NCBI GenBank assembly: GCA_032100225.1
Contig: DAMDJY010000149.1
Span: 1-8,590 of the forward strand
Source of the DNA: Mobilicoccus sp032100225
GTDB lineage: Bacteria > Actinomycetota > Actinomycetes > Actinomycetales > Dermatophilaceae
Length of the DNA: 8,590 bases
Direction of reading: 5' to 3'
Part shown: positions 5,304-8,590 of the stretch, one piece after another
Layout of the letters: every line of letters begins with the position of its first letter
How positions within the stretch are numbered: position 1 is the stretch's first letter
Notes under the pieces: generated by a model
Databases searched by the model: none
The model's input: only the letters and a program-made list of their open reading frames with translations
Told to the model about the DNA's origin: nothing
Program-made: the position numbers and the translations under genes

Positions 5304-5965
5304 GTGAGTCTCGACTGGCAGGCGCGAGCGCGTGAGTCCTACGACAGGGTCGCCAAGCCTTATGCGGATCTGACACGATCGGCCACGACATCGGACGTCT
5401 ACATGGCGGGTGACTACGCGCGGCTTGCCGCTCTGGCAAGGGCGACCCGCGCGGGGGCAAGGCGACTGTCGTCGATGTCGGATATGGTCCGGGTTGGTGG
5501 GTGCAGTACCTCGCCGAGCATGGCGTCGATTCGGTGGGGATCGACCTGTCACCAGCAATGATCGACCTGGCGCGCACCCACGTTCCGGATGCCGCATTCC
5601 ACGTCGGGTCGGTCCTCGACCTGCCGCTGGCTTCGCAATCCGTTGCGGGAGTGTGCTGCATGTATCTGCTGCACCACCTTGCCGACGACGACGTCGGGCC
5701 GGCTCTCGCCGAGATCGGACGAGTCCTGATGCCCGGCGGCGTATTGATGCTCGGCGGGCACATCGGCGTCACCCGTGTGCACAAGACGGAGGGGTACGGC
5801 GGACTCCCGATGGATGTGCACGTCAACCGACGTCCCGCGACGGTCATCGAAGACGCGGCGCTCGAGACGGGCTTCGTGATCGAGGCACACACCATCTACG
5901 ACCCGGGTGAGCAGACCGCGACCCACACGCTCTTCGCACGCAGACCCGATTCTTCGACGCCGTGA
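5304..5965 (+). pseudogene. Class I SAM-dependent methyltransferase, frameshifted in a G run
   Basis: The first part (GTG 5304, SLDWQARARESYDRVAKPYA) runs to about ATRAG. The rest lies in another frame: KATVVDVGYGPGWWVQYLAE (SAM-binding motif I), VDSVGIDLSPAMIDLA (motif II, acidic residue for the ribose), AAFHVGSVLDLPL, then GRVLMPGGVLMLGGH and a C-terminus ending at 5965. One extra G in the run of five at 5453-5457 would join both frames into one 220-residue protein, a normal size for Methyltransf_11 proteins. The likely reaction is methyl transfer from S-adenosylmethionine to a small molecule; the substrate is not evident. The reading could be a true pseudogene, a slipped-strand phase switch, or a sequencing error in a homopolymer. 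It converges on the VOC gene downstream. Confidence 0.85.
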
Positions 5966-6057
5966 ATCGCGTCGGGGAATCGGGGCCGCGCGCTCGCCGA
6001 GCAGGGCACACGCCGTGACGTCACCTCAGCACGAGGGGACGACGTTCGAGGTGCCCA

Positions 6058-6084
6058 GCCGTCGGCGTGAGTCACGTCGTCGGC
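6058..6084. terminator. Hairpin between convergent genes, possible bidirectional terminator
   Basis: GCCGTCGGCGTGA and TCACGTCGTCGGC pair at 11 of 13 positions around one G. It sits between the methyltransferase stop (5965) and the VOC gene stop (6099). The 133-base gap holds no other gene; it also contains the perfect palindrome GTGACGTCAC at 6015-6024. Confidence 0.4.
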
Positions 6085-6098
6085 ATGCTCTGCGTGCG

Positions 6099-6506
6099 TC
6101 ACTCTCCCGCGTAAGAACCGAACGACCAGTGGTTGCCTTCGGGGTCGGCGATGGTGGCGACCCGGCCGCCGTAGGGCTGGTCCGAGGGGAGTTCGATGCT
6201 TGCGCCGCCGGCCGCCATCCCTCGCGCATAGGTCGCATCGACATCGGCGTCCGTGGGAACCACCAGGTAGCAGCGGGCGCATCCCGCGGTGCTCGGGTGG
6301 GCGTGCGGATTGCCCGGCCTCACCGAGCCCATCATGACGCCGCCGTTCTCGCCCCACCGAAGCTGGGAATGCTCGACCACGGTGGGATCGGCCTCGTTTC
6401 GCACGACGAGGACCTCCGTGAACCCCAACGCGGCGAGAAAGGCCAGACCGCGGTCGGCGTCGGCATAGGTGAGGGAGTGGAACAGGTGCGGCTTGGTTGT
6501 CGTCAT
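6099..6506 (-). CDS. VOC-family (glyoxalase/bleomycin-resistance fold) protein
   Basis: This 135-residue protein has the two-module VOC fold. Module one covers residues about 7-60 (LFHSLTYADADRGLAFLAALGF). Module two covers about 78-132 and ends in the family signature YGGRVATIADPEGNHWSFGSY (112-132). Such proteins bind small molecules or metals; examples include glyoxalase I, dioxygenases and binding-type resistance proteins. The residues do not settle which applies. The gene starts 4 nt after the stop of the AraC-type gene on the same strand, so the two are almost surely co-transcribed. It may sense, bind or modify the compound the regulator responds to. The length is normal and the frame intact. 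Confidence 0.9.
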   Translation of the reverse strand: MTTTKPHLFHSLTYADADRGLAFLAALGFTEVLVVRNEADPTVVEHSQLRWGENGGVMMGSVRPGNPHAHPSTAGCARCYLVVPTDADVDATYARGMAAGGASIELPSDQPYGGRVATIADPEGNHWSFGSYAGE

Positions 6507-6510
6507 GCCG

Positions 6511-7317
6511 TCAGTCTTGGCCGTCGACGGTGATCAGGTCGTGAAGGTTTGGGAACTCCTCGGTCGATGCCGTGGGACTCCGACCGGCGAAGCCCCTCCA
6601 CTCACGCGAGAGGTGCGACTGATCCGCGAATTCACACGTGTGGGCGGCGTCCGCAAGCGTCACGCCGCCATCCACCAACCTGCGAGCGCGCTCGAAGCGC
6701 GCCAGTCGGCCGATCTCCTTCGGGGAGACCCCGAACTCGGCACGCACTCGATTCCCCAGGTGTCGACGCGACCAGCCGACCTCCCCTGCCACCTGGGCTA
6801 CCTGGACCCCGCGACCCAAGAGGTCCCACGCCGCCGTGACGTCCGGGGCCAGCGCTTGACTCTCTAGCCTGGCCAAGAGCAGACCCTCCAGAGTCGCCAG
6901 GCGGTCCGCCCACGAGGCGCAGCTGACGATGGCGTCATGCTCGGCGGTCGGCAACCCGCGCGGCAGCTCGGCCATGTCAATGGTGTAACCGGCCACGGCG
7001 CCGATGGGCGCACCGAAGAGTGCCCTGCAGCCGAGAGGGGTGACGGAGAGGTGGATCCCTCGCGGGAGCCCGAACGTGCGCACCAGCGCCGGGCGAAGGT
7101 GCAGACCGGAGATGGAGCACCAGCTCGACAGGGATCGGTCCGGTTCGTCGAGCCATCCCACGTCCAACGGTTCGTCGACCGCAATGATGACCGTCGCCGC
7201 AGTACTGGGCACGCCGACGTGGACGGCCTCGAACGGGAGGACAAGGTCGTAGGCCACCATCGGCGCGGCAAGACAACCTCGCAGAGCCGGATGAACCGGC
7301 CGCAGCGCACCACTCAT
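6511..7317 (-). CDS. AraC-family transcriptional regulator
   Basis: The 268-residue protein has an N-terminal sensor-like region (residues about 1-150) and a C-terminal AraC-type double helix-turn-helix (about 160-250). The first HTH is VAQVAGEVGWSRRHLGNRVR. The linker helix holds the usual FGVSPKEIGRLARFERARRL. The second HTH is LADAAHTCEFADQSHLSREW, ending in the family's FAGRSPTA. It probably controls its own operon with the downstream VOC gene and perhaps the divergent small genes. The start at 7317 (ATG) is supported by a TAGCCT -10-like box exactly 6 nt upstream, which suggests a leaderless message. The ligand is unknown. The N-terminal part resembles the uncharacterised domains common before actinobacterial AraC HTHs. 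Confidence 0.9.
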   Translation of the reverse strand: MSGALRPVHPALRGCLAAPMVAYDLVLPFEAVHVGVPSTAATVIIAVDEPLDVGWLDEPDRSLSSWCSISGLHLRPALVRTFGLPRGIHLSVTPLGCRALFGAPIGAVAGYTIDMAELPRGLPTAEHDAIVSCASWADRLATLEGLLLARLESQALAPDVTAAWDLLGRGVQVAQVAGEVGWSRRHLGNRVRAEFGVSPKEIGRLARFERARRLVDGGVTLADAAHTCEFADQSHLSREWRGFAGRSPTASTEEFPNLHDLITVDGQD

Positions 7318-7329
7318 AGATCGAGGCTA
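7318..7329 (-). promoter_or_regulatory. Candidate leaderless promoter -10 box of the AraC-family gene
   Basis: On the minus strand TAGCCT (7329-7324) is followed by 6 nt and then ATG at 7317. No good -35 box is seen, which is usual for leaderless actinobacterial promoters. Confidence 0.5.
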
Positions 7330-7372
7330 GCCATCGCACTGTGGCCGCTCTCGCCAGTCGAGGGGGAGCGCA

Positions 7373-7407
7373 TTGGCAACGCTCGAATCGCAAGGTAACT
7401 TGGAGTG
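7373..7407 (+). promoter_or_regulatory. Promoter of the BrnT-like gene, leaderless geometry
   Basis: TTGGCA (7373-7378), a 17-nt spacer and TAACTT (7396-7401) make a good sigma-70-type promoter. Six bases follow and then GTG at 7408, so transcription should begin at or next to the start codon. It diverges from the AraC-gene promoter within a gap of about 90 bp. Confidence 0.65.
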
Positions 7408-7635
7408 GTGGACGAGCCGATTCTTGCCGCGTCAGCTTTCAGGCACGGACTCTCCGAGGACGAGATCCTGCACGCCTATCGCAACCCGATTCGCGCGTGG
7501 GATCTAGGCGACGGCTTCACGATGATCATCGGCGCCAACCAGGCCGCCATCGTGCTTGAGGTCGGCTACATACAGGGTTCGACGGCCATCGTGATCGTCC
7601 ACGCGATGCGAGCCCGCGAGAAGTTCTTGAGGTGA
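7408..7635 (+). CDS. Small BrnT/RelE-like protein, putative toxin of a type II pair
   Basis: The protein has 75 residues. It contains FRHGLSEDEILHAYRNPIR (residues about 11-29), which recalls the HGIS..EA..V..P core of BrnT-like toxins. A beta-rich middle follows (FTMIIGANQAAIVLEVGYI), then IVIVHAMRAREKFLR, the position where these RNase-fold toxins carry basic catalytic residues. From family knowledge such proteins would cleave mRNA, but no activity can be proven here. GTG 7408 fits the promoter spacing; GTG 7405 in the same frame is possible. The stop codon lies a few bases before the start of the next gene, a small HTH protein, which is the usual toxin-then-antitoxin order of BrnTA-like pairs. 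A non-toxic regulatory role is possible. Confidence 0.7.
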   Translation: MDEPILAASAFRHGLSEDEILHAYRNPIRAWDLGDGFTMIIGANQAAIVLEVGYIQGSTAIVIVHAMRAREKFLR

Positions 7636-7640
7636 TGACC

Positions 7641-7910
7641 ATGCCCCGCACCGTGGACGAGATCCTGGCGCACGCCGACGAGCTCGCCGAGCGCTTCGAG
7701 ACCTACGAGCCCAAGGCAGCCGACGAGCTCGATGCCGCTGCGGTCCGCGCCCTGCGTTCCGCTGTGGCTGAGAAGTCCGCCGCCGAGCGCCACCTCATCG
7801 ATGCCGTGCGGACAGCCCGCAGGTCGGGGATGTCGTGGAGCGCCATCGGGACCTTCGTCGGAACGACGGGCGAGGCAGCTCGTCAGCGCTACGCCAACAG
7901 GGTCGCCTGA
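7641..7910 (+). CDS. Small HTH protein, putative antitoxin partner
   Basis: The protein has 89 residues. The N-terminal two thirds is highly helical and rich in Ala and Glu (TVDEILAHADELAERFE, then RALRSAVAEKSAAERHL). The C-terminus is a helix-turn-helix with the pattern SWSAIGTFVGTTGEAARQRY (about 65-84), like the small regulators that pair with BrnT-like proteins in actinomycetes. The start at 7641 has GAGG 8 nt upstream. ATG 7635 overlaps the previous stop by one base and is an alternative two residues longer. In both cases translation is coupled to the gene before it. It probably binds the shared promoter and neutralises its partner. The role is inferred from family and context. Confidence 0.75.
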   Translation: MPRTVDEILAHADELAERFETYEPKAADELDAAAVRALRSAVAEKSAAERHLIDAVRTARRSGMSWSAIGTFVGTTGEAARQRYANRVA

Positions 7911-7926
7911 GCGACGGACATTCGCG

Positions 7927-7938
7927 TACCGTCCACTC
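7927..7938 (+). promoter_or_regulatory. Candidate leaderless promoter -10 box of the excisionase-type gene
   Basis: TACCGT (7927-7932) is followed by 6 nt and then GTG at 7939. The -35 region falls in the end of the upstream gene and is weak. Confidence 0.5.
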
Positions 7939-8280
7939 GTGGACGAGGCAACGGGGATCAGTCAGGTCAGAGCGGCGACCGTGGCACCCGTCGACCAGCT
8001 CCTCACTACGCAGGAGACAGCAGACTTCCTCGGCATCAGCCGGCCCACCCTCGTCAAACTCCTCGAGACCGGACGCATCCCCTTCGAACGGCCCGCTGCC
8101 GGCCGCCACCGCCGCGTCCGCCTACAGGACGTCACCTCGTACCAAGAGACTCAGCGCGCCACCCGCCGCGCAGCCCTGGACGAGATGACCAAGCTGGCAG
8201 TCGATGCCGGTCTCTACGACACGGTGCCCGACTACGAGCAGGCTCTCGCGGACGCGCGAGGCACGTGCTCCCGACGGTGA
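7939..8280 (+). CDS. Excisionase-type (MerR-like HTH_17) DNA-binding protein, putative antitoxin
   Basis: The protein has 113 residues. The HTH_17 domain covers about 20-68: LLTTQETADFLGISRPTLVK, then LLETGRIPFERPAAGRHRRV, where Gly-Arg-His-Arg-Arg is typical of the wing. Residues 75-108 (RRAALDEMTKLAVDAGLYD) form the helical tail that antitoxins of this class use to bind PIN-domain toxins. The GTG at 7939 is chosen because of the -10 box 6 nt upstream; GTG 7981 would be a shorter alternative and still keep the domain. Its stop overlaps the next start (GTGA), and the next gene is the beginning of a PIN-domain toxin, which supports an antitoxin role. The last residues (ARGTCSRR) look altered compared with the usual basic end. 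With the toxin gene broken, this is likely an orphan antitoxin. Confidence 0.8.
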   Translation: MDEATGISQVRAATVAPVDQLLTTQETADFLGISRPTLVKLLETGRIPFERPAAGRHRRVRLQDVTSYQETQRATRRAALDEMTKLAVDAGLYDTVPDYEQALADARGTCSRR

Positions 8281-8445
8281 GCCGCTACGACGCGCTGCTC
8301 GACGCCGGCGTGCTCGTCCCGGGTGGCCCTAGCCGACACGCTCGTGCGCCTCGCCGAGCACGACGCCCAGAACCCGGAAGCGTGCTATTCCAGAGTCAGA
8401 CCAGTGACAACTTCGACAGAGAACCAAACTTCTTCGCGGTTCTAG
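8277..8445 (+). pseudogene. PIN-domain toxin, N-terminal remnant with frameshift
   Basis: GTG 8277 overlaps the stop of the antitoxin-like gene by 4 bases (GTGA). It reads SRYDALLDAGVLVP, the start of VapC-like PIN RNases, with the first catalytic Asp in LLDAGVLVP. One extra base in CCCGGG (8318-8323) then changes the frame. In the shifted frame the sequence continues VALADTLVRLAEHD, as expected for the family, up to about 8367. After that it no longer resembles a PIN domain and stops at TAG 8443-8445, so only about 30 of the usual 130-190 residues remain. The other acidic active-site residues are missing, so the product cannot be a working toxin. Confidence 0.75.
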
Positions 8446-8590
8446 CGTGAGGGCTGCTCGCTCCCGCATGCAGGACCTGAGCGGCTCACGAGTAACCAGT
8501 GCTGCGAGTGCGACTCATAGAAGGCCTTGACTGATCCCTGATCCACCGTCCGGATTCTGTGCTTCGGCTCGGGGGTGAATTTTGCTGCTC
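8446..8590. other. Terminal non-coding stretch with no recognisable feature
   Basis: I see no convincing gene, tRNA or repeat here. A short direct repeat CTGATCC occurs twice near 8530-8545. This could be decayed remainder of the PIN gene locus or the start of a new region beyond the window. Confidence 0.5.

Noticed and set aside
6015..6024. Perfect palindrome GTGACGTCAC as an operator
   Set aside because: It lies between two convergent gene ends where no promoter is expected; kept only as a note in the hairpin entry.
7732..7938. Upstream extension of the excisionase-type frame
   Set aside because: It overlaps the HTH antitoxin-like gene in another frame; the -10 box and GTG at 7939 mark the likely start.
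8490..8530. tRNA-like stretch around GACTCATAGAAGG
   Set aside because: No acceptor stem, no GTTCGA-type T loop and no matching D arm can be found.

Overview
The window looks like accessory DNA from a high-GC Actinomycetota bacterium. The GC content is very high, starts are often GTG, the three insertion sequences are of types common in actinomycetes, and several genes look leaderless (a TANNNT -10 box exactly 6 nt before the start codon). The genus cannot be fixed from the sequence.

Layout. Positions 1-4309 are three insertion sequences packed end to end, with all transposases on the minus strand. An IS1380-family element (about 1-1766) has its transposase broken by a palindromic insertion and carries two more copies of that palindrome in frame. 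An IS630-family element (1768 to about 2865) has lost its 5' end, has a frameshifted C-terminus and carries an expanded GGATC tandem repeat. An IS256-family element (2866-4309) looks intact. Both the IS1380 and the IS256 elements carry long inverted repeats whose second arm covers the transposase start region, as if to silence transcripts entering from outside.

Positions 4310-8590 are chromosomal or island genes. First comes a SUMF1/FGE-domain protein that lacks one of the two copper-binding cysteines of true formylglycine-generating enzymes. Next is a class I methyltransferase split by a 1-nt deletion in a G run. Convergent to it is a minus-strand pair: an AraC-type regulator followed 4 nt later by a VOC (glyoxalase-fold) protein. 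Divergent from that pair are two small-gene modules resembling toxin-antitoxin pairs. One is a BrnT-like small protein followed by an HTH protein. The other is an excisionase-type HTH protein overlapping a PIN-domain toxin gene that is frameshifted and truncated. Nothing is recognisable in the last 145 bases.

How it fits together: the IS stack forms the left edge of a decaying accessory region, with broken ORFs on both sides of the IS/chromosome junction. The least ordinary signals are the three palindromic inserts in one IS, the shared leaderless-promoter geometry of four gene starts, the in-frame pentanucleotide expansion in the IS630 transposase, and the tandem antitoxin-like modules, one of which has a dead toxin.
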